Assembly (NCBI RefSeq): GCF_019613955.1
Contig: NZ_CP080443.1
Coordinates: forward strand, 248,001-312,000
Length of the DNA: 64,000 bases
Direction of reading: 5' to 3'
Source: Chryseobacterium sp. LJ668
GTDB taxonomy: Bacteria > Bacteroidota > Bacteroidia > Flavobacteriales > Weeksellaceae
The notes under the pieces were generated by a model. The model was not told the DNA's origin. It saw only the letters and a program-made list of their open reading frames with translations, and searched no databases. The position numbers and the translations under genes were made by a program. Shown here piece after piece: positions 45,971 to 55,472 of the stretch; position 1 is the first letter of the stretch; the number at the start of each line of letters is the position of its first letter.

Positions 45971-46046
45971 ATAGTTTGTTTAATTTTGGTAAAGATAAAA
46001 CTTTATCTTACACATCGTTTTTTTAAATAAATAGTATTTTTACGGG

Positions 46047-46946
46047 ATGCCTATCAACACAATTTACAGAGATCCGGGATGCGAATGGATAGACGTGGAA
46101 GCACCTACGGACGAAGATATGAAATATCTTCACGAGAGATATGAGATCAACAATCTTCTTTTGGAAGACACTTTAGACCCTAATCACCTGCCGAAATATG
46201 AGGAAGACGGAAATATAAAATTCTTTCTTCTCCGCGAAAGTACTGAGCTTGAGCGTAAAAACCTCAACACCATCAGTGATATCAGCACCAAAATCGGAAT
46301 CTTCCTTCTGGATAAAACGATTATAACGATACACCGGATGAAGGCAAAAAGTATCACCGAAACCAAAAAAGACATTACCTCAAATTCAGAAAACATACAT
46401 TCTCATAAAATAGCACTGATGATTTCTTTGGTGATTATGAAAACTTTTGATGATGAGGCGATTAGCCTGTTTGAAACAATGGACAATATCGAAAACGAAA
46501 TTTTCCTTAAAAATACCAATCACACCAATCAGATCCGAAGATTGTATAAATTAAAACGAAAATCCGGACTCAACTCGAGAGTGTTGACGATCTCAAATGA
46601 CGCCATTGATAAGTTTAAATTATTGAATTTACAGGATTCTGAAGTAGTAGATTTAAAAGACAAGCAAAAAGATGTGGTTGCAGATTTTGATCACTTAAAT
46701 ATTCAGATTACCAACTTGATTTCGATGTTCCTGGCGTTATCTGATCAGAAAGCCAATCAGGTAATGAAAGTTTTGGCGATTTATTCGGTGTATTTTTTAC
46801 CGATCACCTTTATTGCCGGTCTGTACGGGATGAATTTTGACAATATGCCCGAACTTCGTACACAACACGGCTATTTTTACACGTTAGGATTAATGGGTGT
46901 GATTGTGATCTGTACATTTATTTATGCGAGGAAAAAACAGTGGTAA
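46047..46946 (+). CDS. corA: CorA-family magnesium/cobalt transporter
   Basis: This 299-residue protein has a soluble N-terminal funnel domain and two C-terminal transmembrane helices (about residues 240-258 and 272-292). The selectivity motif GMN is in GLYGMNFDNMPELR. It forms a pentameric channel for divalent metal, usually Mg. It is divergent from fabH and followed 48 bp later by a patatin gene on the same strand. Confidence 0.92.
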   Translation: MPINTIYRDPGCEWIDVEAPTDEDMKYLHERYEINNLLLEDTLDPNHLPKYEEDGNIKFFLLRESTELERKNLNTISDISTKIGIFLLDKTIITIHRMKAKSITETKKDITSNSENIHSHKIALMISLVIMKTFDDEAISLFETMDNIENEIFLKNTNHTNQIRRLYKLKRKSGLNSRVLTISNDAIDKFKLLNLQDSEVVDLKDKQKDVVADFDHLNIQITNLISMFLALSDQKANQVMKVLAIYSVYFLPITFIAGLYGMNFDNMPELRTQHGYFYTLGLMGVIVICTFIYARKKQW

Positions 46947-46994
46947 TTTCAGTTGAATTAAAAAGTTTTTTGTTAAACGCACCAAACCAAAATC

Positions 46995-48581
46995 ATGAAA
47001 ACCGAAATCCTTCAAAAAATCCTTGGGGACGACGTACTTTCTCAGGAATCTAAAGAAAAGCTCTCTGCGCTGCATGAAAATATTTCCAAAAAAGAATTTT
47101 CAGACATTCTCGATGCTGAAGGCAATCAGTATATCGAGTTTGTGCAGGAAGGCGGCGGCGTTTGGGGAAGTGCTTTGGTGGGCTACATGTACGCGCTCGA
47201 AATCTTCGGAATCCGGTTTCTGAAAATTGCAGGAACCAGTGCAGGAGCCATCAACACCATGCTTATTGCAGCCTGCAAAACTAAAGAAGAAGCCAAGGGT
47301 GAAGTGATCAAAGACATCCTTTTCAATTGGGATTTTTCAGATTTCATCGATGGAAAACCATATGTGAGAAGCACGATTCATGCGATGCTCAACAATAAAA
47401 ATTTCATTAAAATCAATAGTATTCTTTTAGCAATTACCCTGATTATTCTAATCGCTATCCCTTTTGTAATTGAAACGGAAAGATCCTGGCAGGCAAAACT
47501 TTGGTTTCTTGTCCCTATTATTCCTTTAATAATCATTTTTTTTATCGTCAGGAAATTTTACAATGACTTCAAAAAAAGCAATAGCGGACTCAATCCCGGA
47601 ACTATTTTTCTTAAGCAGATGACCGCTGTGATGAATGGATTTGGCATTAAAACGGTTGCCGAACTCAATGAGAAATTCATCCAGAAAGAATATAAAATGA
47701 ATCTCAATTACCGTTACGGAAACGGTCTGGAGTTCTACACGAATGCCCTCAACGGAATTGAAGATATCAAGATGAATAATCTGGAACACATCGATGAAAC
47801 CCGTTACCGTATATTTTTTGAGAGTGCCGAAAACAATGATTATTACAAAAACAATCCGTTTTATCAGCTTCAGACAGAATACATTGTCATTACAGCCGAT
47901 ATCAATGCCAAAATAAAAGTCGAACTTCCGACGATGGCCAATCTTTATTGGTCTGAAGAAGAATTGAAACACATCAGTCCGGCTGAGTTTGTGCGGGCTT
48001 CGATGTCTGTACCTTTCTTTTTTGAGCCTATGCAGAAGCTCATCAACAAAGATGACGAATCTGTGCAGTACGCCTGGAAATTTTGGATGAATATACAAAA
48101 AGAAGACATTTACCCGGTCGGAATTTTCATCGACGGCGGTACGCTTTCCAATTTCCCGATTGATCTTTTTCACATGAATGATATTTTTTACCCGAGACTT
48201 CCCTTGTTCGGTGTACAGCTCACCAGCGACTCTGAAATTTTGGGCGAAAAAGGAAAGACGAGTGAACAAATCCTGAAAACTCCCCTATCCTACGCCGGAA
48301 ATATCATCGGAACTTTAAAAGGTTTCAACGACAAAACTTTCCTGACCAAATATTCATTCTACAATCTTTACAGCATCAAAACCGTCAATTGCGGAACGAG
48401 CAGCTGGCTCAATTTCTTCATGAAAAGGGAAGAAAAAGAACAGCTTTTCAACGCCGGATTTCTCGCCGCCCTTGATTTTCTTAACCAATTTGATTGGTCA
48501 CAGTACAAATGTGAAAGAATGATGGTCGCCATGAAGGAGAAAAAGATTTTGAAAGAGGAGGATACGAAGACGGTGGGGTGA
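46995..48581 (+). CDS. patatin-like phospholipase with internal membrane helices
   Basis: This 528-residue protein has the patatin oxyanion block EGGGVWGSA (52-60), nucleophile Ser82 in GTSAG, and catalytic Asp380 in FIDGG. Between them, residues 141-159 and 169-185 are two strongly hydrophobic helices, so the lipase domain seems to be interrupted by a membrane hairpin. It probably hydrolyses membrane phospholipid acyl chains. It lies 48 bp behind corA and could share its transcript. Confidence 0.88.
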   Translation: MKTEILQKILGDDVLSQESKEKLSALHENISKKEFSDILDAEGNQYIEFVQEGGGVWGSALVGYMYALEIFGIRFLKIAGTSAGAINTMLIAACKTKEEAKGEVIKDILFNWDFSDFIDGKPYVRSTIHAMLNNKNFIKINSILLAITLIILIAIPFVIETERSWQAKLWFLVPIIPLIIIFFIVRKFYNDFKKSNSGLNPGTIFLKQMTAVMNGFGIKTVAELNEKFIQKEYKMNLNYRYGNGLEFYTNALNGIEDIKMNNLEHIDETRYRIFFESAENNDYYKNNPFYQLQTEYIVITADINAKIKVELPTMANLYWSEEELKHISPAEFVRASMSVPFFFEPMQKLINKDDESVQYAWKFWMNIQKEDIYPVGIFIDGGTLSNFPIDLFHMNDIFYPRLPLFGVQLTSDSEILGEKGKTSEQILKTPLSYAGNIIGTLKGFNDKTFLTKYSFYNLYSIKTVNCGTSSWLNFFMKREEKEQLFNAGFLAALDFLNQFDWSQYKCERMMVAMKEKKILKEEDTKTVG

Positions 48582-48680
48582 TTGGGTTGGAGTGTTTAAG
48601 TGTTTGAGTGTACGTTAATAAAAGTGCAGTTTTTGACTTTAACTTTACAATTTTTATTATTTTTGAATTTACTTATCTCT

Positions 48681-49178
48681 ATGAAATACATCTGCCAATG
48701 CTGCGGCGAAGAAAAAGAAGATTGGCCGGCAATAGCTTACAGTTCTCCTCATCCTTATATGAATCTTTCTGATGAAGAACTGGAAAATTCTGAAATTACA
48801 TCAGACATATGTATTATCAGGTACTCAGATGAAACATGTTACTTTATCCGAGTTGTTCTTGTGCAGGAAGTCAATGAAAGCTGTCAGGATTTGGAATATG
48901 GAGTTTGGGTTTCTTTGAGTGAGAAAAGTTTTAATGAATATGTTGAAAATTACGATAATAAAGATTTTGAAACTGTTTATTTCGGATGGCTTTGTAATAA
49001 TTTTCCCGATTATGATTTTGAAGATTCTATTCCGACCAATGTTGAGGTTAATAATAAAGTAGGAAGACCATTTATCTTTCCTAATGAAAGTCATGAACAT
49101 CCTTTTGTTCATGATTTTTATAATGGAATTTCAAAAGAAGAAGCGGAGAGAAGAATTAAATTGGTAATAAATTGGTAA
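48681..49178 (+). CDS. DUF2199 family protein
   Basis: This 165-residue protein starts MKYICQCCGEEKEDWPAIAYSSP, with a Cys pair typical of DUF2199, and contains CIIRYSDETCYFIRVVL and the block DFETVYFGWLCNN. The start at 48681 is preferred over an upstream ATG at 48600 because the family begins with the Cys motif. Its function is unknown. It is followed closely by two small unrelated hypothetical genes. Confidence 0.82.
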   Translation: MKYICQCCGEEKEDWPAIAYSSPHPYMNLSDEELENSEITSDICIIRYSDETCYFIRVVLVQEVNESCQDLEYGVWVSLSEKSFNEYVENYDNKDFETVYFGWLCNNFPDYDFEDSIPTNVEVNNKVGRPFIFPNESHEHPFVHDFYNGISKEEAERRIKLVINW

Positions 49179-49185
49179 TTTCATC

Positions 49186-49506
49186 ATGGAAATTTTTGGA
49201 GAATTTGAAATACATGATACATTTAAAATTACCAATCACGGAATTGTTTTAGCTGGCAAAATTATTTCTGAAAATAAACCTGTCACAATTAATATCAATG
49301 ATAAAATTTCTTTTCGGTATGATGAGAAGGAGGTTATTAGAAATATTAAAGGTCATGAACGTGGATTTGGCAGAAATATACAAATTGAATTGTCACATCT
49401 ACAAAATGTTGCTATTCTAATAGAATGCGAGAGCGATTTAGAAATTGAATATTTAAAAAATTGGATACCAAATAGAACTATAGCCACATTGCTAACGAAA
49501 GATTAA
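49186..49506 (+). CDS. hypothetical protein, possibly beta-rich
   Basis: This 106-residue soluble protein of unknown family starts 8 bp after the DUF2199 gene. Short strand-like blocks (EFEIHDTFKITNHGIVLAGKI, NINDKISFRYDEKEV) suggest a translation-factor-like beta barrel, for example a domain-2 fold. No catalytic motif is seen. The tight spacing suggests co-transcription with DUF2199. Confidence 0.6.
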   Translation: MEIFGEFEIHDTFKITNHGIVLAGKIISENKPVTININDKISFRYDEKEVIRNIKGHERGFGRNIQIELSHLQNVAILIECESDLEIEYLKNWIPNRTIATLLTKD

Positions 49507-49548
49507 AAAATATTATCTATTGTTATATTAAAATTAATCAAACATTTC

Positions 49549-49917
49549 ATGACCACAAAAATAGACCTCAGAGAATCTCTCAATATACCTAATTCAGAAA
49601 CAACCACTCCAGCAGAAATATTTCAAAACCAAATTCTGCGTCCCATTTTAAAATTACAGAATGATCTTTATTTGTCATTGTTTACGAACTATTCACTCCG
49701 ACAGAAAGCAGATTTTAGCTCGTTATCAGCTTTTAAAAAGCAAATGTTTATTGAGCAGAGCGTGCAGAAAGACTCGGTCTTGAAAAATATTTTCATCGGG
49801 ATGACTATAGGGATGTTTACTTTGGAGGAATTGGATGTATATCAATCTGACAGTAAAGTTTTTAACAAAAGAATCATTTCTATGCTGATCGAAAGATTGA
49901 AAAGTCAGATGAATTAA
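49549..49917 (+). CDS. hypothetical protein, helical
   Basis: This 122-residue helical soluble protein has NSETTTPAEIFQNQILRPIL, then FKKQMFIEQSVQKDSVLKN, then a short membrane-like stretch IFIGMTIGMFTLEEL. I recall similar short proteins in Chryseobacterium, some mislabelled glyoxalase, but no family can be named. It is the last of three short plus-strand genes. Confidence 0.65.
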   Translation: MTTKIDLRESLNIPNSETTTPAEIFQNQILRPILKLQNDLYLSLFTNYSLRQKADFSSLSAFKKQMFIEQSVQKDSVLKNIFIGMTIGMFTLEELDVYQSDSKVFNKRIISMLIERLKSQMN

Positions 49918-49952
49918 TAAAAAAGGCTAATCGTTATTATTGAAAATAAACT

Positions 49953-49979
49953 TTGAGATCCTCCTTTGTCGGAATGACA
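49953..49979. repeat. interspersed repeat fragment of the GTCATTCCGAC type
   Basis: The reverse strand reads TGTCATTCCGACAAAGGAGG and continues ATCTCAA. I recall this motif as a dispersed intergenic repeat in Bacteroidota genomes. It touches the end of the tag gene. No second copy was seen here. Confidence 0.45.
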
Positions 49980-49980
49980 A

Positions 49981-50532
49981 TCAGCCTCTTCTCCACATCG
50001 GATCACACTTCAAAATCTCTTCATTCACCACACAATCCTCCGCATGTGCACCTTTCAGAAAACCGATGCTCATCAGAAACTCATTCACGATTTCTCCACC
50101 TGTAAATTTGAAAGTTTTTTTGAAAATTTTCATCCATTCCTGTAAATCTTTTGGATGATGATGTTCCAGCCATTTTTCAAACGAACCGAATTCTTTTTGC
50201 AATTCGATAATGGTTTTTGCATTTTCGATAGCAGCGTTTACTTTCAGTTTATTTCTGATAATTCCTGGATCAGAAAGCAATCTCTCACGGTCTTCTTCGG
50301 TATAAGCAGCTACTTTTTCAATATTAAATTGATCATACGCTTTTCTGAAACCTTCTTCTTTTTTCAAGATTGTTTCCCAGCTTAGGCCTGCCTGATTGAT
50401 TTCCATAATGAGTCTTCCAAACAGTTCATTGTCATCATGAATCGGGAAACCATAATGGTTGTCGTGGTATTTTTTGTGTAGCTCCTTTCGGCTTTCGGGC
50501 TGCATGGTTTCGATTGCTGAACAATAACTCAT
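49981..50532 (-). CDS. tag: DNA-3-methyladenine glycosylase I
   Basis: This 183-residue base-excision enzyme removes 3-methyladenine from DNA. Family blocks include YHDNHYGFPIHDDNELFGRLIMEINQAGLSWETILKKEEGFRKAYDQF and SDPGIIRNKLKVNAAIENAKTI, and a C-terminal Cys/His region (HAEDCVVNEEIL). The length equals the E. coli enzyme. It stands alone on the minus strand. Confidence 0.92.
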   Translation of the reverse strand: MSYCSAIETMQPESRKELHKKYHDNHYGFPIHDDNELFGRLIMEINQAGLSWETILKKEEGFRKAYDQFNIEKVAAYTEEDRERLLSDPGIIRNKLKVNAAIENAKTIIELQKEFGSFEKWLEHHHPKDLQEWMKIFKKTFKFTGGEIVNEFLMSIGFLKGAHAEDCVVNEEILKCDPMWRRG

Positions 50533-50667
50533 TAGGTAGGTATTTTAATTTTTACAAATATAAGATGAGTTTGTGAAAAGTGATTGTCAGTAATGTTGAA
50601 AATATATAGTTATTTCTTTGGTTACAAGTTCTTATCTTTACTTTTAAAGTAATGTATTCTAATTTTT

Positions 50668-51276
50668 ATGTCACGCTTATATTTGTTTTTCGCTCTTTTA
50701 CTTCAATTTTGTTTCTTATTTGGACAAGACTCATTAAAATATGATAAAATTTTAAAAATTGAAAATCTTAAATTTAAAAATAACGAAATTCGTGTTTATA
50801 AAAAATATCAAACATCAACAGGCTTAGAGCTTTTTAGATTTTATCAGGATGAAAAAGAAGATTGGAAAGCAGAGTTTTTTGAAACTGTTGCTTACGGAAA
50901 TAATAATGACATTAAAATAAGAACAAGGAAATCAAAATTAAATTCTTTTAAAAATTTTGAATTGATCTGGGCTAAAATTTTAGATACCAATGTTATGTAT
51001 CTTCCAAAATGGGAAACTTTTCAATATAAATTAAAAAAAATCAACAAAAACTATCTGATTGAAGATGGTGAAATATATTCTTCAACCACTATTATATCTA
51101 CTCTTGATGGCGAATCATTTTACGTAAAAATTAAAAACAGTAGCGGAGAAAATGAAATAAATTATTCTAATCCTGAATCATATCTAAAAAAATATCCAGA
51201 CGTAGACGAATTAATTTCATTTCAAGAATTGTTACATCTTATCAGAAATGAATTTAAAATTTTCATAGAAAATTAA
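50668..51276 (+). CDS. secreted hypothetical protein
   Basis: This 202-residue protein has a signal peptide (MSRLYLFFALLLQFCFLFGQ). The mature part is very Lys/Asn/Phe-rich and predicted mostly beta and coil, without a recognised domain. Its DNA is more AT-rich than its neighbours. It stands alone, followed by a terminator shared with the efflux operon that converges on it. Confidence 0.6.
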   Translation: MSRLYLFFALLLQFCFLFGQDSLKYDKILKIENLKFKNNEIRVYKKYQTSTGLELFRFYQDEKEDWKAEFFETVAYGNNNDIKIRTRKSKLNSFKNFELIWAKILDTNVMYLPKWETFQYKLKKINKNYLIEDGEIYSSTTIISTLDGESFYVKIKNSSGENEINYSNPESYLKKYPDVDELISFQELLHLIRNEFKIFIEN

Positions 51277-51311
51277 AGCTATTCAAATATATTTTTCCTT
51301 AATGCAAATAA

Positions 51312-51336
51312 AAACCTCCAAAAATTTCAGAGGTTT
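51312..51336. terminator. bidirectional terminator
   Basis: The stem AAACCTC/GAGGTTT lies between the convergent hypothetical gene and the efflux operon, with A and T runs on both sides. Confidence 0.7.
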
Positions 51337-51342
51337 ATATTT

Positions 51343-52920
51343 TTAGTGCATTGCTTCACTCAGGTCTATTTTTTCTTTGCTTTTCCGCTCTTTAATAAAT
51401 AAAATAAACGGAATACAAATTAAGAAAACGACTCCCAGGTAGAGAAAAACATCCATATAAGAAAGTACGGTCGCCTGTTTGGTAACGGTCATATCGAGGA
51501 CTTTGTATGCTGCATTCATGGCATTATCAGGTGTCATTCCTTTCGCAATAAAATTCGCTTTCAGACCTGCCAATCGCTGCTGAACATCAAAGCTGTCGCT
51601 GTCGAGATGGGAAATTAAATTCACCCTGTATTTCTGACCGGCATTAGCAATAAATGTTGTGATCGCTGCAATTCCGAAAGAACCTCCAAGCTGTCTCATC
51701 ATCCCTGTAAATGCTGCTCCCTGACCAATCTCCTGACCTTTTAAGGTACTTAAAGATAAAGATGTAATCGGGATAAACAATAATCCCAATCCCATTCCGC
51801 GTACAATCAGCATCCAGAAAAAAGCCTGCTTGCTGGTATCCGGTGTAAGAATCTTGTATCCCCAAAAACTATATATAAAGAAAATGAGTAATCCTAAAGA
51901 AACTAAAATCTGCTGTTTCACCCCTTTTGTCAGTAATTTACCTATGATTGGCATCATGAACGCGGTCGTTAATGCTGCAGGAATCATTAAGGCTCCGGAC
52001 TGAAGCGCCGTCCATCCCAAAACACTTTGAGTATAGAGCGGAACAATAAATGTAGAGCCATACAAGCCAAATCCTAAAACAAAAGACATCACCGTTCCTA
52101 TTCTTAGGTTTCCGTTTTTCAGAACCCGCAGCTCTACGATGGGATATTTACAGGTCAGTTCACGCCACAGGAATAAGATAAATCCTAAAACGGCTGTTGT
52201 GGTAAAGGTGACGATCATTCCGCTTTCAAACCAGTCTTCTTCGTGACCTCTTTCTAAAATAAACTGTAAAGAACCTACCGTTAATGCCAAAAGCATAATT
52301 CCTAGCCAATCAACATCTGAAGCTTTGCGTTTTTCAGAAAATTTCGGGCTTTTGACAAACTGTAATGTCATCAACGTAGCTGCAATTCCAAGTGGGATAT
52401 TGATATAAAAAATGTATGGCCAACTGAAATTATCTACAATATATCCTCCCAAAGGCGGACCTAAAGTAGGACCTATGATAACTCCCAATCCATAAATAGC
52501 CTGAGCCATACTTCGTTTTTCAACAGGATAAGATTCTGTAATGATAGTTTGTGAGGTTACTAATAATGCGCCACCGCCAATTCCCTGACAGAGCCTGAAA
52601 AACACTAGTTCCCAAATATTATCGGCATTTCCGCAGAGAAATGAGAAAACGGTAAAAATAATAATCGAAGCTGCGAAGTAATTTCTTCGCCCGAATTGCT
52701 GAGAAAGCCAGCTGGTCATCGGTACAATGATAACATTACCAATGGCATACGCCGTAATGACCCACCCTACTTCAGAAAGTGTAGCTCCCAGATTCCCTTT
52801 CATCTCGTTGAGGGCAACGTTTACAATCGTGGAATCCACAATTTCAAGCAGAGCACAAAGAATCGCTGTGATCGTGATAATCACTCTTCGGGCCCCATAT
52901 TCTACTAATGAATCTTGCAT
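51343..52920 (-). CDS. DHA2-family multidrug efflux permease, EmrB-like
   Basis: This 525-residue major facilitator has about 14 membrane helices. Motifs of the DHA2 family are visible: LEIVDSTIVNVALNEM in helix 1 (motif D1), WLSQQFGRRNYF (motif A) and GLGVIIGPTLGPPLGGYI (motif C). It exports drugs using the proton gradient. It is the last gene of TetR, TolC-like, EmrA-like and EmrB-like, so it pumps substrates across the whole envelope. The substrate range is unknown. Confidence 0.92.
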   Translation of the reverse strand: MQDSLVEYGARRVIITITAILCALLEIVDSTIVNVALNEMKGNLGATLSEVGWVITAYAIGNVIIVPMTSWLSQQFGRRNYFAASIIIFTVFSFLCGNADNIWELVFFRLCQGIGGGALLVTSQTIITESYPVEKRSMAQAIYGLGVIIGPTLGPPLGGYIVDNFSWPYIFYINIPLGIAATLMTLQFVKSPKFSEKRKASDVDWLGIMLLALTVGSLQFILERGHEEDWFESGMIVTFTTTAVLGFILFLWRELTCKYPIVELRVLKNGNLRIGTVMSFVLGFGLYGSTFIVPLYTQSVLGWTALQSGALMIPAALTTAFMMPIIGKLLTKGVKQQILVSLGLLIFFIYSFWGYKILTPDTSKQAFFWMLIVRGMGLGLLFIPITSLSLSTLKGQEIGQGAAFTGMMRQLGGSFGIAAITTFIANAGQKYRVNLISHLDSDSFDVQQRLAGLKANFIAKGMTPDNAMNAAYKVLDMTVTKQATVLSYMDVFLYLGVVFLICIPFILFIKERKSKEKIDLSEAMH

Positions 52921-53037
52921 TTTAATTTATTTAAAGATTAAAAAATTAAAGGATTAAAGATTATCTGCCCGCATAATAATTAATGTTTATCATCTCGGTG
53001 CAATCTTTTAAATGTTTGAATCTTTTAACTATTTAAT

Positions 53038-54141
53038 CTACATTAAAGAAACCTCTGCTTTTACATTCATTCCGGTTCTTAATTTTTTTGCAATACTAGG
53101 ATCAAGCTTTACAAAATCGATTTTTACCGGAAGTCTCTGTACTACTTTTACGAAGTTTCCGCTAGCGTTATCCGGGGGCAGAATAGAAAATGTAGAACCT
53201 GTTGCCGGAGAAAATGAGCTTACAACCCCTTCAAAATCTGTATCAGGGAAAGCATCGATCTCTATTTTTACTTTTTGTCCCTCAACCATTTTAGCTACCT
53301 GAGTTTCTTTAAAATTGGCAATTACCCATTTCTGATCATTTTTAACCAAGCTGAACAACTGAGAACCTGCCTGTAAAAACTGTCCCGCCTGAATCGGAAT
53401 TTTTCCTACAAAACCGTCTTCCGGAGCTGTAATTACTGTATAAGAAAGATTGAGTCTTGCGCTCTCAACATCCACCTGTCTCTGTTTTGCAACCGATCCT
53501 GCAACACCGATCTGCTGAGAGCTTGCGTCAGTTTGAGAAGAAGCAATACTTGTTTGCTGCGCAATCTGATTTCTCGTATCAACCAAAACCTGCAGTTGCT
53601 TATCTGCAGACTGTTTTGCTGCCAAAGCCTGTTCGTATTGCTGTTCTGTAATTGAATGATCCTTTACAAGCACAGAATATCTTTTTAAATCCTGAGAAGT
53701 CTTCCAGACATTGACTTTTGCCGCCTCGATCTGTGCATTTGCAGTTGCTACTGCAGCCTGCGAACTGCTAATATTCTTTGAAGTTGCGTTAGTAGAAGAC
53801 TGCGCAGATGAGATATTGCTTTTTGCAGTTGATAAAGCCGCCTGAGCCTGTTCCAATGCCATTCTCTGATCTTTACTGTCTAAAATGACTAAAGTATCTC
53901 CTTTTTTTACAAATTGATTATCTTTTACTTTGATCTCTGCAACATAGCCTGAAATTTTAGATATCACAGGATTCATATTCGATGCGATCTGTGCATCATC
54001 GGTTTCTTCATGAATCTGCCCGTAAGAATAGGTTTTGTATCCGTAAATCCCTCCTACAATAATAATGACTGATAAAATGATAGGGAAAACTAAACTTTTT
54101 TTCTTTTTAGGTTCGGCTGCTGGTGTATTGTTATTTTCCAT
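53038..54141 (-). CDS. HlyD/EmrA-type membrane fusion protein
   Basis: This 367-residue periplasmic adaptor has a single N-terminal membrane helix (about residues 15-31), a lipoyl half-motif KDNQFVKKGDTLVILDSKD, and a long coiled-coil hairpin rich in Ala/Gln/Ser (about 85-215). The second lipoyl half is VGKIPIQAGQFLQAGSQLFSLV. It bridges the EmrB-like pump and the TolC-like channel encoded on either side. The gap to the pump gene is about 120 bp. Confidence 0.92.
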   Translation of the reverse strand: MENNNTPAAEPKKKKSLVFPIILSVIIIVGGIYGYKTYSYGQIHEETDDAQIASNMNPVISKISGYVAEIKVKDNQFVKKGDTLVILDSKDQRMALEQAQAALSTAKSNISSAQSSTNATSKNISSSQAAVATANAQIEAAKVNVWKTSQDLKRYSVLVKDHSITEQQYEQALAAKQSADKQLQVLVDTRNQIAQQTSIASSQTDASSQQIGVAGSVAKQRQVDVESARLNLSYTVITAPEDGFVGKIPIQAGQFLQAGSQLFSLVKNDQKWVIANFKETQVAKMVEGQKVKIEIDAFPDTDFEGVVSSFSPATGSTFSILPPDNASGNFVKVVQRLPVKIDFVKLDPSIAKKLRTGMNVKAEVSLM

Positions 54142-54158
54142 TTTGGATATATTCTGTT

Positions 54159-55472
54159 TTATTTAATTGTTAAAGTTCCTGTGGTTTGTAATAGTTTTCT
54201 GTAAGCAAGCACTGCATCAGCTTTTGCATTAATAACTCCTACGTTGGCTGCAATTTGTGCAGCATCCGCGTCTAAAAGCTCTGTCATGGTTGCGAGACCA
54301 TTGTCATATTTATTTTTGGTAATTCTATAATTTTCGTTAGCCTGCACTGCTGCTTTTTCGAAAACGGCAATTCTCTTTTTAGAATAATCTGAGTTCTGAT
54401 ATTCTCTGTTGACCTCTAGTTTAATATTGTCATTCAAAAGCTCGTTGGTTGCAGATAACTGCATTTCTCTAGCTTTTGATTGCTTTAAAGCTGAATTTTC
54501 TTTCCAGAGATTTGATAAATTGTAAGAAATCCCAACTCCGACATTTACCGCGTTGTATATGGTTAAAAATTTTGGAATATCTGCTGCCACATACCCTCCC
54601 GTAAATGCAATTGAAGGTAAATTTTCTGCTTTTGCTGATCTTGTTCCCAGCTCCGCTGCTTTTCTCTGCTGATCCAAAGACTTTAAATCATTACGGTTTT
54701 CATACGCTTCGTTGACATAAAAGCTGACCGGTTTTAAGTCTGAAGCTTCATCAATATAATTCTGATCCACTTCGATTTCAGTGGTTTCAGGAAGGCCTAA
54801 AAGTAAATCCATATTGATATTGGCAATGCTGTAATTATTTTGAGCTTCCAATAACTGCAGTTCAATATTTGAAGTCTGGAGATTGGCTTTTAAACGGTCG
54901 TTTCTTGCAATTACACCGTTATTTTCAAGCTTAAGAAAAGTTTCATCTCTTTTTGCTGAAGCGGAAAGATTTTCTTGCAAAACTTTAATCGACTGATTGG
55001 CTTTAAACAGATTATTGTAAGCCTGAGCTACATTGTAAGCAATTGCTACCTTGTCATTTTCACTGCTTAATTTTGAAGCTTCAACCAAATATTTTGCAGA
55101 CTGAATTCCGTATTTTATTCTTCCACCGCTGTAAATAGGAACAGTAAGATTAGCAGAACCATAAGCCACCTGATGCACTTCCGGGCCTCCCGCCGCAGAC
55201 ACGCCCGGAATTTTCAGATCTATTGTAGGTTTTAACGGGAGATACAGATAACTTGCAGAAACGCTAAGATCCGGAAGCTGCCTGTTTTTCGCTGCCAGAA
55301 GATCAGCAGTTGCCTCTTCTATTTTGGCGGCATCTATTTTTAAACTTTTGCTGTTCTCGATTCCCAACTGAACCGCCTCATCGAGGGTGATTTGTTTTTT
55401 TTCCTGAGCATTGGCATTTGCAATTCCTATAAAGAAAGAAATTGCAATAACTGATTTATTTATTCTCTTCAT
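54159..55472 (-). CDS. TolC-like outer-membrane efflux protein
   Basis: This 437-residue protein has a signal peptide (ISFFIGIANANAQ) and the duplicated coiled-coil layout of outer-membrane efflux proteins: ITLDEAVQLGIENS at the start, LLAAKNRQLPDLSVSASYLY near residue 55, and a second copy NYRITKNKYDNGLATMTELLDADAAQ near 380. It forms the trimeric exit duct of the efflux system. It overlaps the TetR gene upstream by 17 bp. Confidence 0.92.
   Translation of the reverse strand: MKRINKSVIAISFFIGIANANAQEKKQITLDEAVQLGIENSKSLKIDAAKIEEATADLLAAKNRQLPDLSVSASYLYLPLKPTIDLKIPGVSAAGGPEVHQVAYGSANLTVPIYSGGRIKYGIQSAKYLVEASKLSSENDKVAIAYNVAQAYNNLFKANQSIKVLQENLSASAKRDETFLKLENNGVIARNDRLKANLQTSNIELQLLEAQNNYSIANINMDLLLGLPETTEIEVDQNYIDEASDLKPVSFYVNEAYENRNDLKSLDQQRKAAELGTRSAKAENLPSIAFTGGYVAADIPKFLTIYNAVNVGVGISYNLSNLWKENSALKQSKAREMQLSATNELLNDNIKLEVNREYQNSDYSKKRIAVFEKAAVQANENYRITKNKYDNGLATMTELLDADAAQIAANVGVINAKADAVLAYRKLLQTTGTLTIK

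Noticed and set aside
47526..48269. A 247-codon reverse frame opposite the patatin gene
   Set aside because: The patatin protein has complete catalytic motifs on the other strand. The reverse frame is rich in Phe/Ile/Arg, as expected from an antisense shadow.
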